From Leptodactylus fallax (lineage: Eukaryota; Chordata; Amphibia; Anura; Leptodactylidae): DNA of 64,000 nt. Below are positions 1 through 10,907 of this stretch, in pieces. Under the pieces are notes generated by a model, which saw nothing but the letters and a program-made list of their open reading frames with translations, had not been told where the DNA came from and did not search any database. The stretch lies in NCBI GenBank assembly GCA_947044405.1, contig CAMRHE010000035.1, forward strand, positions 6,545,501 through 6,609,500, in the 5' to 3' direction. Numbering within the stretch: the stretch's first letter is position 1; every line of letters starts with the position of its first letter. Position numbers and translations under genes: made by a program.

Positions 1-3000
1 ACATGAATGGCCAAGAGAGGGCACAGGAAACAATAGGTTAACCTCCTACACAGTGATTTCAGGCAAGCAGATGGAGAATGAGCCACACTCTCGTTTTCTA
101 TGATAAGCGGCCTGGATTCCAAGTAACCTCATGCATCTCAAACGGGCCTCTGATGGTTCTTTATTCAAGCTGTCATAAAACATTTTGACAGGAGAAAGCT
201 ACTCTGGCATACCAACATGAAACAGTGTTGGCTGGGATCTCAAGGCATTGTTGGTTGGAAACCATAGGAGGAAATAAAAATGTAAATTGCAATTGCTTTT
301 GTAAATACGGCTATTGTTTTATAAAGAGCTTGATTCAATGAAAGATTGAAGTGCACAGAAAATTAAGGTACAGTACGGCGTTCACTAACCAAAGTTTAAT
401 GATGTTTTTTTTTTTTTCCATGAGGAACAAATCAATAAGAAAAGCCATTCATACTCCTGAAAATTTGCTTTATACAAAAGAACAATAAAACCGAACAAAC
501 TGTAAATAGCTGGTGACCACTGTGTTTTGTTGTTGCTGATGCAGTCAGATTAAATTAATCACAAGCCTTCCCTTCAATGCATGCTGACAAACTGGTTCAG
601 CAAAAATAAAGCACAGTCTTTTTTCCAAGAATATTCTGCTCAGAGCTGTGCCACTTCTAAATGTAAAAGCATGTCTAAATAATATTTTAGAAAGAAATGA
701 TATATAAACACAAGGCTGAATAAAATAAGTGCAATACAGCTCCATTGAATTAAAGCCAGCACAATAATGTTATCCTAAACTGTCCATACACATTGGATTT
801 CTGTTGGCAAACTTATTGTCTCAGGCCAGGGAGGTCCACAACAACTGCTGTTGGCAGAATCAGGGAATGGACAAAGTGGTCTTTTTACCTTTCCATTCTA
901 GTTCCCAAGAGAAGGGTCTGGCAGATGCTTATCTCCTCCTCCTTCTTCTAAAGCAATATGCAGCACATAAAGGGAATGTGTCACCAGAAAATGACCTATT
1001 TTTAAACCACATTTTTATATTAAATATCTTAAGATTTTTTTTTTATTTTCCATGGCACTATCTATATTTTAAAAATTACTATATCACACAATTTTCACTC
1101 TGGCCACCTATTATTAGACTGGCACTTTCTGTAGTTTTTTTTTTTTTTTGTTGCAGGATTCACCTCATTTACATCACAGACAAGGATTCCAACAGAATCT
1201 ATAGATAGATAACACATCTATAGTTAACACCACTGACCCATCATTGCATTCAATTCTGATAATAGATAATTCCTCCCTGCACAGAGCATCTCTAGAAACT
1301 TTTCCCATAGACCTCAATGAGTTGGTTCCATTCTATGGTTAACTATGGCCATGAAAGTGCTGTAAAGCAACAGAGAGCAGAGTATAAGCTCTGGCAAGAA
1401 GACTGCCCCCATAACCATGCACAGAAAACAATAAAAAAGTCTCCCATTAGAAAATTAAAACACATTAGAAAAAAGCGATATATTTCATATCTGGTGCTAA
1501 GAATTAAATTTAAAAAATTGTGAAGGTATGGCCAGCAGAAGAATCCACCAGTGACAACAACTGATCAAAAATGGTTTCTAACGCTTGACCCAAGGTGATC
1601 CGCTAAAAAATAAGCTATCACAAAGAGCAAAATCTTTGGGTGCCCACATAGGTAGCTGTATTTGATGCCCAGCTGAATAATTCATGGCAAAAACTGCATG
1701 TGTTTACAGTAAGTTGCTGTGATTTCATGGCAAGCATAGGCAAAGCACATAAAAACAAAGGGGGAAATTGATCATGCTTTGTATGCCAGGTTTCTGCTGG
1801 TTTTTTTACACAAAAAAATTGTGACTTTTTTCTCTTTTACGTCCCCCTTATCACTTTCTTCAAAGGGTGTGTGACATGAGACATGGCTGATGCCTGAAAT
1901 CTATGCCAACTATGAGCTGGCATAGATTTCAATGCAGGTGCTTGGCCTTGCCAGAGGATGTGCCTGATTTATGATGAGATATGCGCCTCATCATAAATGA
2001 GGTGCAACGTCTGGCAGTGCATAGATTACCAAGACTGGTAATCGAAATCCCCCATAGTCCTTTGTACATCCTGCAAAATTAAAGCAAACCATGGCAACAA
2101 GCAAATACAGATCATGTACAGGCACCATTTTTAGGCACCTAATGGAAGAGCTGGCCAGCTTTCCAAAATATAAGTTGTCTGAATTGTAACAATGCGCTCT
2201 AATGCATGTTTATTCTCTTATCTATACACACTGCATTACAAGTTATTTCCATTGGCTAAACCACTATTTTTTTTTTTTATTAGTATTCACAGAGATTATT
2301 AAAATGATCTTCCCACCATTAAACATGAGCATGACGATGGTAGCCTACTGTATCAGCAGATTCTAATTTCTGTCAAAAATATAAAATGAATTGCGTTGTT
2401 CATCTAATTTCCATGTCCTCATTTCGTCTTAGAAGATTGATGTTCACATCTATTGTCTGTGCTCTTATTTATAATTGCTTCAACTTGCTGGGATGTTTTT
2501 CAGTCGTGAGTCAAACAGCAAACCATGTTGGAACTGAAATAATGAACTAGGCCAAAGTCAAGTAATTCTGCTTCATGTCAATAGTTACCATTTGCAATGA
2601 CTGTGCAGTAAATCTACAATTTTCACACTGCAGGCTGTGATGAATCTATTTTCTGACATTTAGTACATTTATAAAATGATGCCGCAACTGGAATGTAACA
2701 AAGGAATGCTGTATAACATTCAACAAGGTTTGAATAAACAGCTCTACTTTCAAGTGATAGATTCAATGACTGATAAGAGGATGTAAAAAAATGGCTAAGG
2801 GCAACAAGCAACTTGCCCATTGACCTTCAAATTACTGAATCTCATGGGAGGTCTCCTAAACTGCGTGAAAATAACAATCATAAAGGGGAACAATATCTTT
2901 GCTTGATATGCATGGTTGACCTGGGATACAGCAGGCGACATTCACTTTGAAAAGTCTCAACACAAATATATAATTATCTTCATTATTAACATAGTTAGTA

Positions 3001-3040
3001 AAAAAAAGAGTTTTCCGCAATATAGAAAGGAAACACTTAC
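1..3040 (-). other. epha7: EPHA7 intron (after the juxtamembrane exon), partial
   Basis: This is intronic sequence on the 3' side of the juxtamembrane exon, read on the minus strand. I looked for the next exon, which should encode the residues leading into the kinase domain, and did not find it, so the intron continues beyond the window start. The stretch is AT-rich with short A/T runs. The one structured patch is a hairpin cluster near 1895-2043. No coding potential is seen on either strand. Confidence 0.75.
1895..2043. repeat. Cluster of three short perfect hairpins, probable repeat
   Basis: Three perfect stem-loops follow one another. The first has a 13-bp stem (1895-1907 with 1919-1931, loop 11 nt). 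The second has a 12-bp stem (1967-1978 with 1987-1998, loop 8 nt). The third has an 8-bp stem (2024-2031 with 2036-2043, loop 4 nt). No ORF is associated. The arrangement looks like part of an interspersed inverted-repeat element, but the outer ends were not defined. Confidence 0.6.
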
Positions 3041-3096
3041 AATGAAAGTAGAGCTCTTCATCTCCTTCTTGGTCAGCTTTGCTATATCCACAATGC
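3041..3096 (-). CDS. epha7: EPHA7 exon: juxtamembrane segment (56 bp)
   Basis: This short coding exon of an Eph receptor lies on the minus strand between an AG acceptor (just above 3096) and a GT donor (GTAAGTG, just below 3041). It completes the Arg codon split from the previous exon and continues HCGYSKADQEGDEELYFH, ending with one base of the next codon. This is the cytoplasmic juxtamembrane region immediately after the membrane anchor of EPHA7, matching my recollection of the mammalian protein. Eph juxtamembrane segments regulate kinase activity through conserved tyrosines; two tyrosines are visible here, but I did not establish which are regulatory. Entry phase 2 and exit phase 1 agree with the upstream exon. 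The kinase exons are outside the window. Confidence 0.9.
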
Positions 3097-4225
3097 CTGT
3101 GAAATATACAATTAAAAACACAAAAATAATTTTATATACATTTTCTTAAGCTATGTTATATCAAAGCTGGACACATAGAGCAATACATTACTAGTAATAC
3201 TTTTGCAATTTTCTGTATTGTTGCAGAGGCCATTTTTAATTTGCACTTTCTTCCAGAACATATTAATTAGTAAAACCTGGTAAAAATGTGACAACTGGAA
3301 CGCCTGCACAATGTAGTAGCACCTTTGCAAAAATGGCGATAACAATATATAAATCAGTCATTTTTCAAGACTCTGGAGCAATCATTTTTTTCAGCGATAT
3401 AATTAGAATATTTTGTCAGGGTTATTTTCTACAAATCACTGACATGCAATGTTCTGAATTTAATCTGTTTCTTAAAGGGGTTTCTGAAAGCAGCTGGAAG
3501 CAGACGGTTCTGTTTTTTTTTTCCTACTGCTGGAAGCAGATTGCTCCATCCTGTATACTGCTGCTTATGCTTACTGCAACTGCCAGAAACTAGCTGACTG
3601 CGGTCCATCCATAATCATGGCCACTGGTAGCAACAGTCTGCAGCCAATTTACTGATGTCTACGGGAAAGTTTTCTGGGCATGCTCTGTGCAGGGAGGTGG
3701 AGTAGATAAGCTTTGACATCATCTATTGTCAGTGGTGGATTCAATAATGGGTCAATGGGTTTATCTATAGAGGTGTTATATTATCTTGTAATCCTGTTTG
3801 TGATGTAAATGACAAAGAAATCTCCTACAGAATTGGCAACTGGCAGTCTATATTAGGCTTTGTGGACAGAGTTAAAATTTCGGGATACAGTACTTTTTTT
3901 TTCATTGTTAAATATGGTGACATGTAAAATGAAAAAAAAAAACTAAAACATATGTTTAATGTAAAAACTTGGTTTTAAATGGGTCATTTTATGATGACAT
4001 ATTCGTTTTAAATTATGATTCTTGGATTTGTGACTTATGTGACTCATTGTTCATAAAGGTCAAGCAACCTAATGGGAAAACCATGGTCTACTTATAACTA
4101 TTGCAAGAATTCTGGCCATAACCTTTTTCACCAAAGGGAAACATTAAGGCTGAACAACAGTCACCGCAACCAACATTAGAGTTTATCCCTCCCGTTTAGT
4201 TTTACAAAATATATACAATTATTAC
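3097..4225 (-). other. epha7: EPHA7 intron, 1129 bp
   Basis: This intron lies between the transmembrane and juxtamembrane exons, with GT and AG ends on the minus strand. It contains A/T-rich unique-looking sequence and T runs. I see no exon, RNA gene or complete mobile element in it. Confidence 0.85.
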
Positions 4226-4334
4226 CTTCTTCCAATGATGAAACCAAAGACCATGAAGACCAATATAATAGTGCCTGCCACGGCAACCACTGCGATTATA
4301 ATAACAGGATTCTGCTCACTGGATACAGCAGTTG
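4226..4334 (-). CDS. epha7: EPHA7 exon: transmembrane helix (109 bp)
   Basis: This coding exon on the minus strand is bounded by an AG acceptor above 4334 and a GTAATA donor below 4226. It reads ATAVSSEQNPVIIIAVVAVA and continues through GTIILVFMVFGFIIGRR. That is a short extracellular linker, about 25 hydrophobic residues forming the single membrane-spanning helix, and a basic stop-transfer end. The sequence matches mammalian EPHA7 almost residue for residue as I remember it and differs clearly from EPHA3 and EPHA5, which fixes the paralogue. The entry phase completes a GCA (Ala) codon from the preceding exon; the exit phase splits an Arg codon. EPHA7 is a receptor tyrosine kinase for ephrin-A ligands at the plasma membrane, active in axon guidance and tissue boundary formation. 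Confidence 0.95.
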
Positions 4335-4667
4335 CTGTGAAAAGGCACACAATGTAATCAAAATATGAACTAGTATAAAAGAATATCTAAAATACATAAA
4401 AGCAATATATAATCAGTAAAATGCATAAAAGCGTTACATCAAACAAAAAGTTCCACTAGTGTAATGCCTTCATGTTAAAAAATATAGCATAGTGATATTG
4501 GTGAAGTGCTTTGAGGTTGTACTGGATCAACATGCAAAGCTTTCAGTCTGCAATGCATCTTTAATTTTTTATCACAGAATACATGTATACAGTTACTCCT
4601 TAGCAATTTGCAATGCGTTAGCTACTTCATGAGTATATCAGTACAGAAAGAAACATGGAAAGTTTAC
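4335..4667 (-). other. epha7: EPHA7 intron, 333 bp
   Basis: This compact intron has GT-AG ends. If it is not spliced, the frame continues from the upstream exon for 13 residues (GKLSMFLSVLIYS) to a stop at 4627-4629. An ATTAAA-type polyadenylation hexamer lies about 60 bp further on the minus strand, near 4560-4566. Otherwise it is AT-rich and featureless. Confidence 0.85.
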
Positions 4668-4836
4668 CAGTAGCTTCTTCCAAGGTAGTGACATCGAGTC
4701 TTGGACTGTACATTCCATACCCGGCAGCAGTGAAAGCTCGGATCTGAAACACATACACTGTTCCAGGTCGAAGATTATTGACTGAAACAGATGTTGATTT
4801 TGTCTTCATTGTTGAGTATGTGCGTTCCTTTTGATC
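4668..4836 (-). CDS. epha7: EPHA7 exon: second half of second FN3 domain (169 bp)
   Basis: This coding exon on the minus strand runs from an AG acceptor above 4836 to a GTAAAC donor below 4668. It encodes 56 residues plus one base: it begins DQKERTYSTMKTKST, passes through PGTVYVFQIRAFTAAGYG and ends LDVTTLEEAT. This is the C-terminal half of the second fibronectin III domain, with the typical tyrosine-corner region (PGTVYVFQIR) and the G-Y-G motif. It starts in phase 0, so it joins directly to YYEK of the exon at 10783-10907. In mammals I recall a variant with about five extra residues (GKMFE) after LEEAT from a downstream donor. Here the following bases do not encode that motif and no GT donor lies at the equivalent place, so only the short form looks possible. 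Confidence 0.95.
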
Positions 4837-6600
4837 CTATACAAAAATAAAAGCACAGTATATCATTGACATGCTTGAAATACATCTAAAAAGCCTTAAA
4901 CAAATGCAATTCGAAGCAGTAACTAGATCAGGCAAGACTTTTATTGCCTCCAAAAGTGCATTTGTTGATTTGGGGTGAGATGTAACACATGGTATAACAG
5001 TTCAGATAGAGGTTTCTGTCAGGAGTAGTTTTGATTTTTCATGAGAATCTAATTTGGTTAAAGGAGTTCTCTGCTTTGACAATACCTTCCTTTTTTTTAG
5101 GGTCCCTGTACAAGGGGATTGCTAAGTGTCTCCACGGTGGGACCATCAGCTGTAATCTGTGGGAAAACCAGGCAGTAGGTGTTTACATTTCCCAGCAGCA
5201 CCACTGCATAGGAAATAAAGCAGTACACAGTTCCCATTAAGATGTATAGTATGTGTTGTCTGTGGATTGCAGGGAATGACAGGTCCTCCAAAGAGAGACC
5301 GCTTTCCATCCTGGCCTACAGATGGGGATCCTGAATAAGGGACATCTCTATTGTCTCAGTATTCCCTAATAAGCTATATGAAAATGGGTTTTCTAAACTG
5401 GAAGTCTTAGTCTTCTAAACAATGGATTTCAAGCAGCCAATATGTGATTTGGTTGTGGACATTGAGCTATGGTGCTCAGTCTTTGATTTATATTAATTTT
5501 ACACAAATTCACAGTAGGCCATCATTTAGAAAAGCAATGTCCAATGTTGTTTTTCTTTATTTTGGAAACAACAATGGATTCATAGTTACAAGAGGTTTTG
5601 AGGGTGAAGGTGGCATGATTGTGAAAAATGAAGAGACTTGAGTAAAAATGACTCAAGTAGGAAACAGGGTTGTGATATTGAGGTAATTGTGATGAATTTC
5701 ATTGTGATGGACACAGCGGGTGCCACAAAAACCAGAGAGTTCTACAAGAACATGTAATGAGTAGCTCTATCTTAACAGATTTCACTGGATGGCAGGCAGC
5801 ATGCTGGGAGTGAAGCCAGGCCTTGGAACAAATTATATGGTTTATGAGGTAGGAGAAGAAGTATTCGGAGAAGTTTGTGTTCGAGAACTGATTTCTCGAG
5901 GATAAATATGATGGGATCAGGCTTAACAGAAGATTGGGATATTCCATTAATCAGAGTGGTTGAAGAGACTAGGTAGGATGAGATTTAATTTAAAGTAAAT
6001 AGAACAGATAAGAAGAAATGGATGGAACAAGACAGGCAAGTTAGAGAAAGGAGATTAATACAGAGATACGTCTAATAACAAGAGCGTGGGATTGCACTAT
6101 AGTAATAGCTTTTATGCCTGAGTAAATCATTAAAGGTTAAAATTAAGCCATGGCTAATTAGAAGCTAAGGAGAATATGGAGTGCTGGAATATACAGTATG
6201 ATAAAGCCTTTACAGCTTACTGCACCTAAAATCTGTACACTGATATAAGAACAGAATAGCTGACCATACTGCGTGCCTTTCTGAATGAGCACACACAGCA
6301 ATAGTGTGGAAAAGTAGAAGTTTATCCTTTCCATTGAGTTAATTGTTTTGGGCAGAGCTATCCAACTGGCAGCAGACCAAAACTTTTTTTTTGACCCCCT
6401 GCTTTGCTATAAGCTTTGGATGGCTAAATGACAAGAATTGTTTACTGTTCTCGGAAGTTGTTTGACCAAAATTACATAGTTACATGGGTTGGAAAAAACA
6501 GACTGTTCCATCAGGTTACAGCTATCTCAATCCTAACATCTCTCAGTGCATACTGGGACTTTAACATTACATACAAATACAAAAACTACAGCAGCACTTT

Positions 6601-7036
6601 GCTGCTTTTTGTTATATACACATATAAATTTACTACTGTTATATACATATAAATTTGAGGTTCTTCGTATACATGATTGATCAAGCTTTTAAAAGCCAAT
6701 CTGCCACAAGGCGACCTCATCCTACACTAAAACATACCTCTCCTGGACTGAGAATAGACCTACAGTGTGAATACAAGGCAAGTAGCATCCATAGCCTGAA
6801 AGGGAGCATGGCTCCGGATCCTACTTGCCCTGTATTCCCACTGTAGGCCTATTCTGGGCCCTAAGAGGTATCTTTTAGTGTAGGGTCCTATCTGAATTAG
6901 GTTGCCTTGTCGTGACAGATGGGCTTTTACAAGCTTGATTAACCATGTATACGAAGAACCTCAAATTTATATGTATAGATAGTAACTAACAGTAGTAAAT
7001 GTATATGTGAATATAACAAAAAGCAGCAATGCATTT
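6601..7036. repeat. Long foldback (inverted-repeat) element, about 436 bp
   Basis: The left arm (from 6601, gctgctttttgttatata) and the right arm (ending near 7036) are reverse complements over about 200 bp each, with roughly 85-90% identity by eye. The arms include a shared ggttcttcgtatacatg / catgtatacgaagaacc block at 6659-6675 and 6946-6962. The centre holds a 5-bp hairpin (ggagc/gctcc) near 6803-6815. There is no transposase. It is a nonautonomous foldback or MITE-type element. Confidence 0.85.
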
Positions 7037-7318
7037 TTGGCTCTATTTATATAGGTCCTGGTGCCATTTACAGAGACGCATTGCCCCATCGGGGAAACTG
7101 ATTAAGACTGGTGTAGGAGATGCCAGTCTTATTAAATTCCCCACATTATGTTGTAAGCCAATCCACTGACCTTTTTTTAAATACGATAGAGGGAAAAAAA
7201 ATGCAAATTAATTTACTATAGAGGGACAGGCAATTTGACTTTAGTCCACAATTTCAAGAATCGTAAACTATAAAACCAAAATATCTCGCACCGCACAATT
7301 GTTAAATCATTGTTATTA

Positions 7319-7735
7319 GGCTAAGGCCCCATATAGTGGGCCACTGCAAAAAAGTGCTGCGGGAAAAACCACAGCAGCAACGCATCGCGTTTTTTCCTGC
7401 AGCGCTTTTCACAGAAACCTCTGTGCACTTTCTGCTTCCATTATACCTATAAGGAAACTGATGGCGTTTCCGTATGTATAATTGACATTATGTATACATG
7501 TTTCAAAGGGGCATCAAGGAAATATATTTTGTTTATTTTACTATATTATTGGCCAGTCAGGTCAGATGTACTATATTGGACTGTCGATTCTGTAAAAAGG
7601 TTAATGGTTATTAAACTTTATTAAATGGTTTTGGAAATCGCAACGTGTCCTCTGCGCATATTTTTCTGTAAGGTGTGGATAGGATTCGCTTGAATCACAT
7701 CCACCTTGCTGTTTACACTACGTGGGGCCCCAGCG
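7319..7735. mobile_element. MITE, GGCTAAGGCCCC family, long subtype
   Basis: The element opens with ggctaaggcccc after a TTA and closes with a diverged inverted end before TTA at 7736-7738. The interior has the family hallmarks: a crippled cgttttttcc...cagcgctttt block, a 'ctctgtg...actttctgcttcc' block and 'tatacctata'. Terminal TTA/TAA on both sides suggests a 3-bp TWA target site, as in PIF/Harbinger MITEs. That superfamily assignment is inference. Confidence 0.7.
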
Positions 7736-8500
7736 TTAAAAACGTTTTCTGGTATATGAAACACTGTTCAACTTTCTAAAATACTTTGTTTTTCATTTCT
7801 TGTCTCATAATTTTCTACAAGCAAAGGCCATTTCTGATCATAGCTGACTGAAACCGGTGCAAAGACACTGTCAAGTAACCCTGCTCCCATGTCAATTGGA
7901 CATATAAAGTGTAGGACTTATTCGTTCAACAGAATGCAGAGAACTGAAAACAATGGCAAGAAGCAAAGTGTTAGTGCTGCTTTTTTATTTTTTTGCTACT
8001 GTGTCAGGGGGTGTTTGGCGAACAATTTAGTAATATACAACTCTGAACAAGCATTGCCATGGAGAGTCTGTTCCGTACACCCATGCTCAATGCAGTATGT
8101 TCAGATATTGGCATTTGCTAAAGGGTAATGGTGTCATATGAACTGCTGCATATTAAGCTCAAATTCCAGACTGTGTTTTTAACTAGTGATATCTGCATTT
8201 TTTTATAGCTAGGAACGAGATATTGTAGCATATGAAAGCCAAGACCGGAAACACTTTTCTAGGTAATAAAAAAAAAGGAGATACAGCCATTTGAAGTGAT
8301 CATCCTCTTGTTCTGCAAATGCTACAGCTCTACATACTGGCAATACAAATGTGTACAGATTTTCCCTGGCAACAGCTCAGTTAGGGAGTTCCTAGGGAGA
8401 ATTTCAGTGCTTGTTTTCTATTAAAAAGCAGTTAGATAATTTACTCAAGTATATTATAAAACTGATCAGCAAACAACAAAAAATGTTACTTACACTTTTT

Positions 8501-9144
8501 CACCTATCGCATGCATTTTAAACTACTGCCATAGTAATGATGGTGTTCAAAATACAAGTCTAGGCATACCTTTTATGTGGGCATTATCCACCAGGTTTCG
8601 TGTAATAACCATTACAGGAAAGCACAGAGGGCGTTATTTTTCTTACTGGAGCACAGCTGCGTCATCAAATAACGTTCATCCATCAATGTAGTCCGGCCCC
8701 CCTCATCCTCTGCAGACCTGCGTCATCCACAGCAAGTCACAAAGCTGAGTGTTGAAATCACGCACATGCGCAGTACGCTTCGCTACTTTGGGTTTGCGGC
8801 CGATCATACTGTGCATGCTCAGTACACTCATGTATTTGGCTTCACATCTGAGTGTACTGTGCAGGCGCAGGAATTCAGCACTCAGCTACTTGACGAGCTG
8901 TGGATGATGCAGGTCTGAACAGGAGGAGGGGGCCGAACTACAGCGATGGATGGGTGCTATTTGCGATGACGCAGCTGTGCTCCAGGAAGAAAGTGAATAC
9001 CTCCATGAGCCTCATTTGCATAATCAGAGAAATGGTTATTACACAAAACTTGGCTGGATAATCTCCACATAAAAAGTATGCCTGGACTTGTACTTTGAAC
9101 ACCAACATTACTATGGCAGTAGTTTAAAACGCATGAGATAGGTG
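8501..9144. repeat. Long foldback element, about 640 bp, GC-rich centre
   Basis: The left arm begins cacctatcgcatgcatttta and the right arm ends gcatgagataggtg. The two pair over roughly 300 bp each, with interruptions, including tactgccatagtaatg / cattactatggcagta. The centre (about 8770-8880) is CpG-richer than its surroundings, with TGCGCA-like motifs and a cagtacactca / tgagtgtactg stem. No ORF of note is present. Its right side ends in ctccctttaaa, a common end in other repeats here. Confidence 0.8.
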
Positions 9145-9368
9145 ATAGACTCCCTTTAAATACAAAGTACATTACAATTTTGCATACATTTTTAATGATT
9201 CAAGGAGTAACTATCTCATAAAGTGATGGCATTTAACTATGATATACCATCACTTGATGGAATTTCTGGGGCCCCAACTAAGTATGAAAATTAATGCAGA
9301 GCTTATGTAGTACTGCATCCCCTTTAATGTTTTTCCCCTGCACAGCAGCCCCAGGCAGCTCACTGTGT

Positions 9369-10090
9369 AGGGGTTTTCCAGGCAAAAAAACGTTTTGTTT
9401 TTTTTAATAAAAAAAAAGGCCTGTTAGTGCTATTAATGGGTTAATAAGTGCACCCAAATACCTTTAGCAATGTTTTGAGTGATTTCTGGGTTTCTCTGTG
9501 AGCTTCTGGTATCCTCTGCATTTGTTTACATGGGTAGCTTCCTGCTCTCTTATCCTACAACTACCATGATGCATTGCTTCTCACTCAGATCCCCCTCTAT
9601 CTCCCTCCCCCTCCCTCTCTCATACCCCCTCCCTATTTCCCTAGCTAGCCCGCGGACTACTAGCCCTACCTAACTAACTAACTAACTCAGATCACCCACC
9701 CCACTCCATCATACTTACCTGTCTTCCTGTCCAGATCTTCTGAGCACGGGAGATCCTTCTATCCTTCTCCTCTTCTCATCTGCCGGCGCCTGCGCAATAG
9801 AGCCGGAGTGCTCCGGCTCTACTGCGCAGACGTCAGAAGAAGTGACGATTCGTGCCCAGAACATCAGAACATGAAGACAGGTAAGTATGATGGGGTGGGT
9901 AGTAATGGTGACGTTCCGTTTCCGGAAACAGAACATCACTGGAAAATCAGAAAATGTGCCTGGAGTGGTCACATGACTGCCCTGGCAATCTGGCAAATAT
10001 ACATTTTTGATAAAGTAAGTTAGTTAGAAGTTAGGAGGGGGAGGGTGTTTAGTTTAGGGTTAAATTATCATTTTATCCCAGACAAGCCCT
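9369..10090. mobile_element. MITE with TTAA-type right end, copy 1
   Basis: This element shares long segments with the one at 61333-61921, including gttagtgctattaatgggtt and acctttagca.tgttttgagtgatttctgggtttctctg. Its right end (ggacaaccccttta-like, here gacaagccctttaa) abuts TTAA at 10091-10094; the left end (aggggttttccaggc) is not preceded by TTAA. The core has a 19-bp hairpin, ctgcgcaatagagccggag with one mismatch in the other arm. It also has donor-like 'acaggtaagta' motifs facing outward on both strands (9714-9724 and 9888-9898). Confidence 0.65.
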
Positions 10091-10719
10091 TTAATAGAGT
10101 TACGATTGGGGGACCCAAACGGCAGAGAGCCGGACCGCTAAAACAGCGGTAACACACGGACACTGGCACACTGTATTGACTATAATGGGGTCCGCCATTT
10201 TAAAACTAAAAGCGGTGGAGAATAAAGTCTTCTGCGCAGGACTTTTCCAAAGCAGTCTCCAGCGCAAATGTGAACTCAGCCTTAGCTGCGGTTTCCTAAT
10301 CAGCTACAGAAGATGGCCAGGAGCAGTGTGCAGAGAGAAATTTGAAGGGAAACTAGCACTACACCAGCACTATATCCCCTTTATTCTCAGAATCAGTTTA
10401 ATTCCAGAGCTTGAACCCTCACCAATCATAAATTGAAATTAACATTTATTATATTATTTTAATATATATACCATCACTTTATAATATGTGAAAACTCATT
10501 TAAGTTTTATTTATAACTATCCAGAAAACAGAGAGAGAGAGAAATGAGTAAATAAATAATGTGCTGTATACAACGGATGAATTATCTGAAGGCTTGAATA
10601 AAAGCAGGGCAGCTGAATATCTGTATCTCTTAAATAAATGAAGAGTTATAAGCCAAAGCAGAAACAAAAAAAAAAAACAACCTGGAATATGCAATAGACA
10701 TTTACTAATACTGGTTTTG

Positions 10720-10736
10720 TTTATTATGATTTTATT
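10720..10736 (-). promoter_or_regulatory. epha7: Tandem AATAAA polyadenylation signals in EPHA7 intron
   Basis: On the minus strand two AATAAA hexamers (plus-strand TTTATT at 10731-10736 and 10720-10725) lie about 50 nt beyond the splice donor of the exon at 10783-10907. The first overlaps the in-frame TAA (10732-10734) that ends read-through from that exon. A long U-rich tract (plus-strand A run at 10666-10677) follows about 45-55 nt downstream, where a downstream element would sit. Whether it is used is unknown. Confidence 0.45.
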
Positions 10737-10782
10737 GCAAATTATGAGGATTATGAGCATTTTCTATGTTAACAGCCCTTAC

Positions 10783-10907
10783 TTTCTCGTAATACTTGAT
10801 TTCATATTCTGTGATGACTCCATTGGGATGCTCGGGTTCCTGCCAGGATAGATCAACTGAGCGCTGCAACACTCTGTCCTTCATTACCCCACTTACTTGA
10901 GACGGAG
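10783..10907 (-). CDS. epha7: EPHA7 exon: first half of second FN3 domain (125 bp)
   Basis: This coding exon on the minus strand has its AG acceptor (ttttccag) just above 10907 and a GTAAGG donor just below 10783. It completes an Ala codon and reads PSQVSGVMKDRVLQRSVDLS, then WQEPEHPNGVITEYEIKYYE and K. This is the start of the second fibronectin III domain, with the Trp and the WQEP.HPNG signature of Eph receptors. VMKDRVLQRSV is specific to EPHA7 as I remember the paralogues. The length of 125 bp and the phases (1 in, 0 out) fit the conserved Eph gene structure. Without splicing it would add VRAVNIENAHNPHNLQ and stop at 10732. Upstream exons are not in the window. Confidence 0.95.

Larger units (their letters stand above)
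4837..10782 (-). other. epha7: EPHA7 intron, 5946 bp
   Basis: This intron separates the two exons that share the second FN3 domain. It contains two long foldback elements (6601-7036 and 8501-9144), a GGCTAAGGCCCC-type MITE (7319-7735) and a MITE near 9369-10090. The remainder (4837-6600, 7740-8500, 9150-9360, 10100-10700) is AT-rich, with old repeat fragments and no coding signal. At its 5' end it carries tandem AATAAA signals (10720-10736). Confidence 0.85.

Noticed and set aside
1..3040. EPHA7 kinase exons
   Set aside because: No GAGEFGEV-type or other kinase motif occurs on the minus strand; these exons must lie outside the window.
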